A stretch of DNA of 64,000 nucleotides from JANLSE01 sp038214135 (lineage in GTDB: Bacteria > Chloroflexota > Chloroflexia > Chloroflexales > Roseiflexaceae), in assembly GCA_038214135.1 (NCBI GenBank), contig JBBQSD010000009.1:25221-89220 (forward strand), given 5' to 3'. Below, piece after piece: positions 40,883 through 49,985 of the stretch. Positions within the stretch are counted from its first letter, which is position 1; every line of letters begins with the position of its first letter. Under the pieces are notes generated by a model. It had not been told where the DNA came from. It saw only the letters and a list, made by a program, of their open reading frames with translations, and ran no database searches. The translations under genes were made by a program, and so were the position numbers.

Positions 40883-43711
40883 TCATTCTGCATTCTCCTC
40901 AACCTCCACGCCCTGCCCCACCGTCCCACCCCGCGCCGCCCGCTCTAGGTTCAGCGCCAGCAAGCGCTCGAGGATCTGCTCATCGGTTAGGTCGTGTGGC
41001 CAGCCGTATGCATCGAACACGGCCCGATCCAGTGTGGCATGCGCTTCCGCCAGCCAATCAGGCCGGGCATTGTACAGATTGGTGAGGGTGCACTTCTTCA
41101 ACTCGGCTTCACTCAGGCCAGGCGGGTTCAACCAGGCGTCGCGTAGCTCCACCAGGCGTTGCGCTGCCTCACCAATAGCGACAACACGTGGGTCGTCCTG
41201 GGGTTCGTGGCTAGGCGGCCAGGGGAAGGGGAAGGTTTCGAAGCAGGTGGTGGGTGTGTATCGAGATCCGCTTTCCGCATCCCGTAGCTGTGTGCCTGTT
41301 GCTCGTGACCATAACTCGTGAGGCCACGATTGTAATATACCGAAACAGTAATCATCATCGCGAGCGATGACAATAGTTCCATCATTAGCTAATACAATAC
41401 GATCTAACCATACGAAGATACGGTACTTTGATACCCGTGGCGTGGCGATATAACGTTTTTTATCTTGTAAAGCGTGACGCATCCCTGGGCGAGCTTCGGC
41501 ATATTGCCACCATTTCTGAGCATACGTAGCACGCCGATTTTGCACACGAACCGGATAAACATGCTGTTTGATATATTCAAATGGGAGATGATATTGCATT
41601 GCATCATTTTCAGACATTAGCCTAAAATCAATAGTCCACTTCTGGCGTGATCGCTGTACAAGATCTATAGCGCTAACAACTGGGCGTACTACATCCGAAT
41701 TCGGGTGCCCATTTGAATTCAGGGCTACATTTAGGATGGATTGGGCCGTTTCTCTATCAATATCAAACGGCCCCTTTGGGGAGGGCCCTTGGTATGAGAT
41801 GTTGGCATTTTCCTGAAGGATAACTGCCCGAGTGAGATCAATTGCGGATGTAAGATCCGCGTTGATTGATATAACTGCCTGGCCATCAAGATCACGCTCT
41901 GTCTCTATTTTTTTGTCGAAACCGACCATCGAAACTTGAACAGCAACACCCTCCTGGTACCACTTACGGTCGCTCCAGGCCATGAATATATCGCCACTCC
42001 CTTTAATGCGCTCTAAAACCTTACGATTTGCGCCACCGCGAATGCCTTGGGTAGCCAACAGCCCGGCACGCTTGATACTATCTTGTTCAACAAGTGCCTG
42101 TGCTCGTTCAAACCAATAGCATACCAAATCAGCGAATGCTGGCACGCGACCATCATAGAGCGCAAATAATGTATCAACATAGTGATCGCCGAGTTCCTTA
42201 CGAATCTTGTTCCCGCCCAAGAACGGCGGGTTGCCAATCACCACATCCGCCTCGGGCCATTCTGGTTCGTATGGCTTCCCTTCCGCATCAAAGGCCAGGA
42301 TCGCGTCCATCCGTTTGATCGTATCGAGCGATTGTAGAATAGGTTCTGACTGTTTCCCAAAGCCATTATCGCGCAACCATTGCAGGTAGCCGATCCACAC
42401 CGTGATCTGTGCCAACTCATGGGCATACTCATTGACCTCGATCCCATACAGTTGCTCAGGGCTGACTACGGGCATCATCCGCGTTAAGCCCAGATCGGCA
42501 CCCAGCGTGATCACTTCTTTTTCCAGGTCCAGCAGTTGCTTCAGGGCCACATACAAGAAATTGCCCGAACCGCACGCCGGATCAAGCACGCGGGTGCCCA
42601 CAATCTCATCCACAAAGGCCATCAGCAGGCGAATCAGATCGTTTTCTAGGCGTGTTCGGCGTGATCCCGTGGCTACATCACGTTGAGCCGCTAAGATACG
42701 GGCCTGCGTTTGCACCTCAACCCATGTTCGCCGCAGTGGAGCCATCAGCACCGGCTCAACAATCAGCATGATGTCATCGCGGCTGGTGTAGTGTGCGCCC
42801 AATTGTGAGCGCTTGGATGGGTCGAGCGAACGCTCAAATAACGTGCCAAAGATCGACGGCTCAATCGCACTCCAATCGAGGGCGCTCACCCGCTCCAGGA
42901 TGGCCATGCCATCGCTATCAAGCTCTAGCACAGTATCATTCTCGAATAGGCTGCCATTGAAATATTTGATCTCATCGGTGCCAAAGAAACCGCCAGTTGC
43001 CATCTTACTGAACAGATCGCGCATCTGGGCAACAAAGGCCGGAGCACGATGGCGAGTCTGGGCAATAATGCGCGTAAACAATCCAGCCGGCAGAAGCCCG
43101 GTATCCTCGGCAAATAGGCAGAACAACAACCGAATCAGGAAGTGGGCGATTGGCTGGGGCGCTTCGCCATAGCGCTGCAAGAGGCTGGCTAGCTTGGCAA
43201 ACTCCGCTGCTGCCGACTCGGTGACTTGCTGCGTAGTAATCGTGGGGCGCAACGCCTCGGGGTTGGTGAACACGTTGCGGAGTGTCTGAAGCCCGCTGGC
43301 CGTCAGTAAATCATCAAGAGTCAGAGTCGTGGTTTGCTTGACGGTGTTGACGAAGTTGGTATGAATAACAATCGTTTGGATGTCGCTCACCACCAGGAGC
43401 GGCGGGTTCTGGAGTGAGTCGCGGTACTGCTGGAGCTGCACATAGGCTTTATTCAAATCGGCGCGTGGCCCTTTATACTCGAAGCCGAACACGCCCTTCT
43501 TGCACACATCGGCCCAGCCCTGGCCGCCACTCAGCTTATCCGCACCCGCTTCAAACACCAAACTGCCAGTACGATTCTCACCAGGGGTTTCATGGCCAAT
43601 CAGCCGACACAGATCAATGAAATGCTCTTGCGAGGCGCTGCGCTCCTTGCGCGTATCGCCGCGCCATTTGGTCACAAACTCGTGCGGCGTAATCGTTGGT
43701 GATGATGGCAT
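40883..43711 (-). CDS. MmeI-like single-chain restriction-modification enzyme
   Basis: This 942-residue protein has the size and order of the MmeI (type IIL/IIG) family. The N-terminal nuclease spans ~1-130, with a catalytic D68-x9-E78-x-K80 (WADVCKKGVFGFEYK). A helical spacer follows, then an N6-adenine methyltransferase with DPACGSGNFLY (motif I) and VIGNPPFLGG (motif IV). After that come a target-recognition region and a C-terminal region ending with LTDEQILERLLALN. One polypeptide would both methylate and cut DNA at a distance. Catalytic residues for both activities are visible, so it looks intact. It stands alone, with weak translation signals. Confidence 0.88.
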   Translation of the reverse strand: MPSSPTITPHEFVTKWRGDTRKERSASQEHFIDLCRLIGHETPGENRTGSLVFEAGADKLSGGQGWADVCKKGVFGFEYKGPRADLNKAYVQLQQYRDSLQNPPLLVVSDIQTIVIHTNFVNTVKQTTTLTLDDLLTASGLQTLRNVFTNPEALRPTITTQQVTESAAAEFAKLASLLQRYGEAPQPIAHFLIRLLFCLFAEDTGLLPAGLFTRIIAQTRHRAPAFVAQMRDLFSKMATGGFFGTDEIKYFNGSLFENDTVLELDSDGMAILERVSALDWSAIEPSIFGTLFERSLDPSKRSQLGAHYTSRDDIMLIVEPVLMAPLRRTWVEVQTQARILAAQRDVATGSRRTRLENDLIRLLMAFVDEIVGTRVLDPACGSGNFLYVALKQLLDLEKEVITLGADLGLTRMMPVVSPEQLYGIEVNEYAHELAQITVWIGYLQWLRDNGFGKQSEPILQSLDTIKRMDAILAFDAEGKPYEPEWPEADVVIGNPPFLGGNKIRKELGDHYVDTLFALYDGRVPAFADLVCYWFERAQALVEQDSIKRAGLLATQGIRGGANRKVLERIKGSGDIFMAWSDRKWYQEGVAVQVSMVGFDKKIETERDLDGQAVISINADLTSAIDLTRAVILQENANISYQGPSPKGPFDIDRETAQSILNVALNSNGHPNSDVVRPVVSAIDLVQRSRQKWTIDFRLMSENDAMQYHLPFEYIKQHVYPVRVQNRRATYAQKWWQYAEARPGMRHALQDKKRYIATPRVSKYRIFVWLDRIVLANDGTIVIARDDDYCFGILQSWPHELWSRATGTQLRDAESGSRYTPTTCFETFPFPWPPSHEPQDDPRVVAIGEAAQRLVELRDAWLNPPGLSEAELKKCTLTNLYNARPDWLAEAHATLDRAVFDAYGWPHDLTDEQILERLLALNLERAARGGTVGQGVEVEENAE

Positions 43712-44010
43712 GGATGTACTCTGCTATGGGCGGATCGTGTTCTTACTATAGCATGCACATCCTGTGAGGGGTAGAGGGAATCGATTGATTCAGGACTCTC
43801 ACGGCAGATTATTTTTAGGCTTATGAAGATTGACAATATCATTGGGGAGATTACGCCACCCTCAACATCCGCAGGCTGAAGCCTGCGGCTATGGGCAACA
43901 CCACGCTCGGGGTAACAATCCCCTGGCCGCAGGCTTTAGCCTGCGGATGGAAGGGCATCCATGATTCCCAATTATGTTGTCAAAATCCATCAGCCTGCGG
44001 ATGGAAGGGC
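43712..44010. repeat. REP cluster downstream of the radical SAM gene
   Basis: CCGCAGGCTGAAGCCTGCGG (43869-43888) and CCGCAGGCTTTAGCCTGCGG (43927-43946) are followed by a half copy at about 43990. 'GCGGATGGAAGGGC' repeats accompany them. No gene is seen. Confidence 0.8.
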
Positions 44011-45081
44011 CTATCCCACACCAGGCAGATCTGTCCTGCTCAGAATCGGGCGCAGAACAGGAAAGAGCGGGCTTTCACGCAGCTGGGCCTCGCTTGCTAT
44101 ACCCCGAAACACCAGGGTGGCCAGTTCGTGGCCATAGCGGGCCAGATGCTCACGGCCCTGAACGGCATCGCGAAAGGCGGCATGCTTCAGCAACAATGCT
44201 GCCTCACTACGCGGGGCCAGCTTGCCTGCATACAGGCTATGTGGCGCACGAACGGAGAGGTTGAGCGCATCACAACGCGATAGCAGCGCTCGATCACGCT
44301 CGTGGCGGTAGGCCAGATCGGGGAGCGAGCGATTGCCATACAAATCCCGATAATAGTTTGGCGGGTAGCGCCCGATGCGGGTCAGCATCTCATTGATCCG
44401 CGCCCGATGCCGTTCATCCGGGATTGTGAGATACTCCCAGACGACGAAATCGGCACCGGCACTCGCAATTGCCCGTAGTGTTGCATCGATAATCAGATCC
44501 GTATCGTTGACATACGGAATGATCGGTATTAGGGCAACACCAACTGGAATACCAGCCCGTTTGAGTTCGGCAATCGCATCCAGGCGTAGCGCCGGAACGG
44601 CGGTTTTGTCCTCTAGCTTCTCTGCCAGATACAGATCGGTTGTGAGCAGCGTAAACATGACAACTGCCAGGCTCTGCGCCTGGATCTGCTCAAGCAGCAC
44701 CAAATCTTCCAGAACGGACGGGCTTTTGGTCAGAATCAGGGTTGGTTGGCCACGGTTCGCCAGAATCCGTAGTGTTTGGCGCGTCAGGCGGTAGGTTGCT
44801 TCGGCTGGTTGGTATGGATCGGTAAGCGCCGTAATGCCGATCAGATCATCGCGACGGATCTTCTCGATTTCAGATGCCACCTGATCGGGCAGATCGAGTG
44901 CGGCGCGGATGGTTTCGTTGAATGGCCGGGTACGAAACGACCAGCCATCGCAATATGGGCAGCCGAACTCACAACCATCATAGATTGAGACCGTATACGT
45001 CGAGAGAAAATAATCATTGACCATCGGGCGGCGGGCACCCAACGCCGAGCGACTCAGGCGATCTTCGATATAATATGCCAT
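44011..45081 (-). CDS. Radical SAM protein (SPL/Rv2578c-like)
   Basis: This 356-residue radical SAM enzyme binds [4Fe-4S] through Cys37-x3-Cys41-x2-Cys44 (GCEFGCPYCD). Its barrel contains ITALTDPYQPAEATYRLTRQTLRIL, LILTKSPSVLEDL and VWEYLTIPDERHR, which match the spore-photoproduct-lyase-like / Rv2578c group, whose reactions are mostly unknown. The start at 45081 is set by the family N-terminus; codons further upstream encode an unrelated tail and no ribosome-binding site distinguishes them. It lies 134 bp after the inositol-phosphatase-like gene on the same strand. Confidence 0.85.
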   Translation of the reverse strand: MAYYIEDRLSRSALGARRPMVNDYFLSTYTVSIYDGCEFGCPYCDGWSFRTRPFNETIRAALDLPDQVASEIEKIRRDDLIGITALTDPYQPAEATYRLTRQTLRILANRGQPTLILTKSPSVLEDLVLLEQIQAQSLAVVMFTLLTTDLYLAEKLEDKTAVPALRLDAIAELKRAGIPVGVALIPIIPYVNDTDLIIDATLRAIASAGADFVVWEYLTIPDERHRARINEMLTRIGRYPPNYYRDLYGNRSLPDLAYRHERDRALLSRCDALNLSVRAPHSLYAGKLAPRSEAALLLKHAAFRDAVQGREHLARYGHELATLVFRGIASEAQLRESPLFPVLRPILSRTDLPGVG

Positions 45082-45215
45082 AGCGATTAGAAGCTTTGTG
45101 ATGCTGAATGATGAAAAATGAAACGCTAGAGGCAATAGCAGAGAACGTCGGAGCGGGATGCAGTATGGTAGAACAACCAGCGTTTGGGACCGATACATCC
45201 AACATCTCGCATCCA

Positions 45216-45983
45216 TCATCCTCCATCATTCAAGAGCGCGATTATTTCGGCATGAATCTGGCCATTGCTTGCAATCAGATCATGGCTCCAGGGATTCCAG
45301 CGTTTGCCATGCCAATCGGAAAGCTGCCCGCCTGCTTCAACCACCATCAGCGCAGCGGCTGCCGAATCCCAGGGGCTCAGGCGTAGCTCCCAGTGTGCTT
45401 CGAGCCGCCCAGCGGCGACATAGGCCAGATCCAGCGCGGCAGAACCGCAGCGCCGTACGCCCTGGGTGCGGGCTTGCATGAGATTGAACTGCACATAGTT
45501 ATTATCATTCGTGGTAGCATAATTATAGGGAAAGCCAGTTGATACCAGCGATCCTGCTAGCATGGGGATGGCCGAGACACTCAGCCTGTTGCCATTACAC
45601 CAGGCACCCATACCAACTTGCGCAGTGAACAGTTCATCGTGCAATGGATCGTAGACGACACCAAGGAAGAGTTCCTGGTGGTGCAGTAGCCCAATTGAGA
45701 CTGAGAAGAAAGGGAAGCCATGGGCATAATTGTTGGTGCCATCAAGCGGATCAACAATCCACAGATATTCGGAGGCGCGTTCAATGCCGCCACCCTCCTC
45801 GGCCAGAACCGCATGATCGGGGAACTGATCGGCAATGGCTCGCACGATCAACGCTTCACTGGCCCTATCGATGGCGGTGACAACCTCAAACGGGCTCTTC
45901 AGCTCAACAGCCGGGCGCTGCGCCAGGCCGTCGAGCAGCAGGGCTCCGGCACGGCGGGCAACAGTAACGGCAAAATCAAGCAT
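45216..45983 (-). CDS. Inositol monophosphatase-family protein
   Basis: This 255-residue Mg-dependent sugar-phosphatase-fold protein has metal ligands in AEEGG (Glu62/63), WIVDPLDGTNNYAHGFPFFSVSIGL (Asp78, Asp81 and the GT pair) and the C-terminal WDSAAAALMVVEAGG. Family members hydrolyse inositol phosphates, fructose 1,6-bisphosphate, PAP or histidinol phosphate. The sequence does not separate these. AAAGG precedes the ATG. The lipoprotein gene at 46058 runs divergently. Confidence 0.88.
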   Translation of the reverse strand: MLDFAVTVARRAGALLLDGLAQRPAVELKSPFEVVTAIDRASEALIVRAIADQFPDHAVLAEEGGGIERASEYLWIVDPLDGTNNYAHGFPFFSVSIGLLHHQELFLGVVYDPLHDELFTAQVGMGAWCNGNRLSVSAIPMLAGSLVSTGFPYNYATTNDNNYVQFNLMQARTQGVRRCGSAALDLAYVAAGRLEAHWELRLSPWDSAAAALMVVEAGGQLSDWHGKRWNPWSHDLIASNGQIHAEIIALLNDGG

Positions 45984-46057
45984 TGGCTATCGGGAACCTT
46001 TCTTTGTCAACGAGCGTCAATTCTTCTGTACCCGAATATTGTACCAGGGAGCGAACA

Positions 46058-46864
46058 ATGCGTAAACTCCTGAGCGTGATAGCTCTGACCCTTCTGCTGG
46101 CCGCATGTGGCCAGAATACTCCGTCCACTCCGCCAACTGCTGCGGCACCCCAACCGACAGCGCCCGCCGTTCCGTCTGCGACACCTGTGGCAAACGTGGC
46201 TCCGACACCAGCCCTGCCATACCCTGCTCCAAGCGATGTGGCGACGCCAACGCCAGCGCTGGCTGCGCCATATCCGGCTCCCACCCAACCCGCCGGAGCG
46301 GCCAATGCACCGGCTGAGTTAGTAGCATCTGCTCGTGATCGTTTGGCGAAACAGCTTGCGGTTGATCCAAGCAAACTACAAATGCTGCGCGCTGAAACCA
46401 TGCAGTGGCCGGATGGCGCAATTGGTTGCCCAGAACCAGGCAAAGCCTATGATCAATATGCCATTCCGGGGTATCTGCTGACATTCAGCGATGGTGCGCG
46501 TGAGTATGCCGTTCATACGAGTTTGGCCGCCAATCCAGGTGAACCAATAGTCTTCTGCGATAACAAAAAGCCGATTGATCTGAGTACCGCAGCAGGGCCA
46601 GCGGTTCTCGATCCACAAGCACAGGCCATGGCCGATCTGGCTAAGCAGGCATTGGCAAAAGAACTTGGCATCGATGCTTCCGCCGTTACGGTCATATCGG
46701 CTACCCCGGTGGAATGGAATGATAGTAGCCTGGGCTGCGCCAAGCCAGGGCAGACCTACCTACAAGTGATTACATCAGGGTATCTGTTGCGCCTAGAAGC
46801 CAATGGCAGGGGCTATGAGTATCATACCGATGGCCGCAACCAGGTGGTGCAGTGTACGCCGTAG
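46058..46864 (+). CDS. Lipoprotein with two tandem homologous domains
   Basis: This 268-residue protein has a signal peptide with lipobox LLAAC (Cys17), a Pro/Ala/Thr-rich linker (about 18-90) and two copies of a ~75-residue module. Each module has (A/D)xLAKxLxxD, W(P/N)D(G/S)xxGCxxPGxxY, GYLL and a (E)Y(A/E)xH(T) strand, with a late cysteine (FCD / VQC). The internal duplication is clear, but I do not recognise a named domain. It is probably surface-exposed. GGGAGC lies before the ATG at 46058. The downstream glycosyltransferase overlaps its end by 13 bp. Confidence 0.8.
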   Translation: MRKLLSVIALTLLLAACGQNTPSTPPTAAAPQPTAPAVPSATPVANVAPTPALPYPAPSDVATPTPALAAPYPAPTQPAGAANAPAELVASARDRLAKQLAVDPSKLQMLRAETMQWPDGAIGCPEPGKAYDQYAIPGYLLTFSDGAREYAVHTSLAANPGEPIVFCDNKKPIDLSTAAGPAVLDPQAQAMADLAKQALAKELGIDASAVTVISATPVEWNDSSLGCAKPGQTYLQVITSGYLLRLEANGRGYEYHTDGRNQVVQCTP

Positions 46865-47772
46865 CCGCTGAGCCCCAGGAACGCCCGTTGGTTTCGCTGA
46901 TTCTGGTGACATACAACAGCGCTGGGTTGTTGGCACCATTTTTGACAACCCTGGCAACAACTAGCTATCGGCCATACGAACTGATTGTTGTCGATAATGC
47001 TTCCGCAGATACAATCGTCGCAGATCTGGCCAATTGGCCGGATCTGCGCGTTATTGTGCGCCAAACCAACCAAGGCTTTGGGCGGGCGTGCAACCAGGGA
47101 GCCGCAGCGGCACATGGCGAACTGTTGATCTTCCTCAACCCTGATGTCACATTTACCCCCGAATGGCTTGGCCGCTTGGTCGAAACGATGCAGCACGACC
47201 AAACGGCGGCGATTGTGTGCCCAGAAACGCTCTACCCAGCTGAGCTTCCTCAGCCCAAACCATCCGCAATACCAGAGGAATCTGCTGCGGTTCCTGGATC
47301 GGCGCTGATGATCCGGCGCAGCGATTGGCAGGCACTTGGCGGATTCGACGAGCGGATTTTTATGTACTGGGAGGATGTTGATCTGTGCTGGCGCGCCTGG
47401 TTGGCTGGCCGACGGGTGCTGATCGAGCGGCGTGCGATTGTGTATCATACACGCGGTGGCAGTGGCGGTGGTGGTGGCAAATGGGAAGCGGAAGCGGCCA
47501 AGAATGGACTATATGTACATCTTAAAATGATGCGTTGGCGCGTGATTATCCCGTTTCTGCTATGGTTATTGGCAAAGACCAGCACCAGAGCGTTGCTTGG
47601 CCGGCCTGGGATGGCACATGCATGGCGCTGGAATTTCCAGAACCTGGGTGCCACACTGGCGGCGCGGCGTATGCTAGCCACAACCCGAAGGATCGATCCG
47701 GCACGGTTGGAAGCTCTGGCCGTTCGCCATGCAAAAAACCAACGCCGCGCCCGACTCTGGTATACTAGATAA
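46852..47772 (+). CDS. Family 2 glycosyltransferase
   Basis: This 306-residue GT2 enzyme starts at a GTG within the previous gene (13-bp overlap). The nucleotide-sugar domain begins VSLILVTYNSAGLL, with VVDNASAD, TNQGFGRACNQGAAAAHGELLIFLNPDV (the DxD equivalent is NPD) and the acceptor-side GFDERIFMYWEDVDLCWRAW, typical of the rhamnosyltransferase-like subgroup. A hydrophobic segment near 225-240 (IIPFLLWLLA) suggests membrane association. It probably glycosylates a surface polymer. Confidence 0.87.
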   Translation: MYAVAAEPQERPLVSLILVTYNSAGLLAPFLTTLATTSYRPYELIVVDNASADTIVADLANWPDLRVIVRQTNQGFGRACNQGAAAAHGELLIFLNPDVTFTPEWLGRLVETMQHDQTAAIVCPETLYPAELPQPKPSAIPEESAAVPGSALMIRRSDWQALGGFDERIFMYWEDVDLCWRAWLAGRRVLIERRAIVYHTRGGSGGGGGKWEAEAAKNGLYVHLKMMRWRVIIPFLLWLLAKTSTRALLGRPGMAHAWRWNFQNLGATLAARRMLATTRRIDPARLEALAVRHAKNQRRARLWYTR

Positions 47773-47992
47773 TAGTCAGGAGTGGTGTAGAGACGCTCTG
47801 CTAGAGCGTCTGTGTAGTCGGGTGTTACGCATGTTCAGAATGACACGTCACACTATCTGCAATGAGCGAAGGGGCGGTTCGCGAACCGCCCGTACGTAGA
47901 ATCTTCCGAAAGAATATTTCTTACCTCACCCCGGCCCCTCTCCTAGTGGGAGAGGGGCCGGGAGTGAGGGCAGTTCTCAACAAGGAGCCACA
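47773..47992. repeat. Repeat spacer
   Basis: AGACGCTCTGCTAGAGCGTCT (47787-47807), GGGCGGTTCGCGAACCGCCC (about 47873-47892) and a CCTCTCCTAGTGGGAGAGGGG inverted repeat (47937-47957) lie before the pterin dehydratase gene. Confidence 0.75.
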
Positions 47993-48277
47993 ATGTCAGG
48001 TACATTGAGTGAAGCAGAGATCACATCCCAACTCGATCAGCTTTCGGGATGGAGCCATCAGGGAAGCGAGATTCGCAGGACATTCCAGTGCGCTGGGTTT
48101 CCGGCAGCAATTGCATTTGTGACCCAGGTTGGTTTCTTAGCCGAGGCTGCCGCCCACCACCCCGATATCGATATTCGCTGGCAGAATGTGACGCTGACGC
48201 TCACAACCCATGATGCTGGTGGGTTGAGCCACAAGGATTTCGATCTTGCCAGGCAGATCGACACACTTGTAGGGTAA
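47993..48277 (+). CDS. Pterin-4a-carbinolamine dehydratase
   Basis: This 94-residue PCD/DCoH-fold protein has the catalytic-site motif AAHHPDIDIRWQNVTLTLTTHDAGGLSHKDFDLA. It dehydrates 4a-hydroxytetrahydrobiopterin, or acts in molybdopterin-linked or salvage roles. No phenylalanine hydroxylase gene is nearby. AAGGAG precedes the ATG. An HD-domain gene follows after 3 bp, so they are probably co-transcribed. Confidence 0.92.
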   Translation: MSGTLSEAEITSQLDQLSGWSHQGSEIRRTFQCAGFPAAIAFVTQVGFLAEAAAHHPDIDIRWQNVTLTLTTHDAGGLSHKDFDLARQIDTLVG

Positions 48278-48280
48278 TAC

Positions 48281-48781
48281 ATGAACACCCGGCGATTGCA
48301 GCAGCTTGTTGCTGCGCTCAGGGCTCGAATTTCAGTTGATGAACAGGCGCAGATTGCCGATTCCCTGCGCCCCGCTGAGCTGTATCTGTTTGAACGGATG
48401 CCGCTGTTCGACCGTCGGCATAGCCTGGATGTGTATCAGACGCTGATACAGGCAGGCCACACCGATGAGCATCTGCTGAAGGCTGCGCTCCTGCATGATT
48501 GTGGCAAAATCGATGATGATGGTCGCCCGATTCCATTGATCTACTATGGCGTGTTTGTGGTACTTAAGGCCTTGCTACCCAAATTGTATTGGTGGGCCGT
48601 CGGCAATGGCCGTGGCATATTGCGACCGTTTGTTGTTCACGCCGCCCATGATCAACGTAGTGCCATGCTGGTAGCCAGAGCCGGCGGGCACCCCGATCTG
48701 GTTGCTATTCTGAATGATTACGGAGCCGAACGAGCCCTCCAGGCAACCCATCTGCTCTCCTGGGCCGATAATCAAAACTGA
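48281..48781 (+). CDS. HD-domain phosphohydrolase
   Basis: This 166-residue protein has an HD metal-dependent phosphohydrolase core: RRHSLDVYQTL, then LLKAALLHDCGKIDDDGRP with the paired His-Asp, then a late HDQRSAMLVARAG. Substrates in this superfamily include nucleotides and cyclic nucleotides, and none can be read here. It starts 3 bp after the pterin dehydratase stop. Confidence 0.83.
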   Translation: MNTRRLQQLVAALRARISVDEQAQIADSLRPAELYLFERMPLFDRRHSLDVYQTLIQAGHTDEHLLKAALLHDCGKIDDDGRPIPLIYYGVFVVLKALLPKLYWWAVGNGRGILRPFVVHAAHDQRSAMLVARAGGHPDLVAILNDYGAERALQATHLLSWADNQN

Positions 48782-49082
<301 letters not shown>

Positions 49083-49877
49083 ATGCTGATCAACGATTCG
49101 CTTGATTACACAATTCAGATCGATGGCTTTGAAGGCCCGCTCGATCTGTTACTGCGCCTGATTGAGCGCCAGGAACTCGATATCACCAATATTGCGTTAG
49201 CCTCTGTTGCCGATGCCTATCTCAGCACCGTTCGGGCGCTGAAATCGCCCGATCCAGCGGCACTCTCGGCATTTCTGGTGATTGCCGCAAAACTGCTGCT
49301 GATCAAATCGCGGGCGCTACTGCCCCGGCCACCAACCCCAGCACTAGCCGATCAACCAGACGAAGCAGCCCAATTGATCCGCCAACTCCAGGAGTATCAG
49401 CGCTACAAACAGGCGGCATCCCTGCTGCGCACATGGGAAGAACAGGGCCGCCGTAGCTATACCCGTATCGCCGCCCCGCCAGTACCAGCACCAACAGATG
49501 ATCGGCTGGATGTGAAGGTTGTTGATCTGATAGCGGCCGTCCAGCGGCGCATGCAACTGATGTTACCACTCGAACTGCCAACAATTCCAATGCCCGCACC
49601 AAAGCTGATGACCGTCGCACAGGTTGCCGAGCGCATCCGCGAACGCCTGCGCGGCCAGGCCTGGTTCAGCTTTGAGGATCTGCTGTTATTGACTGTGCAG
49701 CGCATTGAGGTGATTGTCACGCTGTGGGCCGTTCTCGAAATGCTGAAACGCCAGGCGATTGTTGTTGAGCAGCATGAATTGTTTGGCCCGATCCAAATTG
49801 GCCGAGGCCCAATGCTCACAGCCGTGGATCTGCAAACGCTGGATGAGACACCAAGCGAAGATGCATCTACAGAATGA
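49083..49877 (+). CDS. scpA: Segregation and condensation protein A
   Basis: This 264-residue kleisin-family protein opens YTIQIDGFEGPLDLLLRLIERQELDITNIALASVADAYL, diagnostic of ScpA. It has a mid-protein charged region and a C-terminal winged-helix segment (WFSFEDLLLLTVQRIEVIVTLWAVLEMLK). It bridges the SMC heads in bacterial condensin. Its usual partner gene scpB is not adjacent, which is a departure from the common scpAB pair. Upstream is a long repeat spacer; the start is well placed at the conserved N-terminus. Confidence 0.93.
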   Translation: MLINDSLDYTIQIDGFEGPLDLLLRLIERQELDITNIALASVADAYLSTVRALKSPDPAALSAFLVIAAKLLLIKSRALLPRPPTPALADQPDEAAQLIRQLQEYQRYKQAASLLRTWEEQGRRSYTRIAAPPVPAPTDDRLDVKVVDLIAAVQRRMQLMLPLELPTIPMPAPKLMTVAQVAERIRERLRGQAWFSFEDLLLLTVQRIEVIVTLWAVLEMLKRQAIVVEQHELFGPIQIGRGPMLTAVDLQTLDETPSEDASTE

Positions 49878-49985
49878 TACTTCGCTGTGGAAACTCTGTT
49901 ATGATCACCCAACAGGCACTATGTCCATATACGTCACTGTCCATGAAAGCTGACAGCTGAATGCTGACAGCTGAATGCTTACTTT

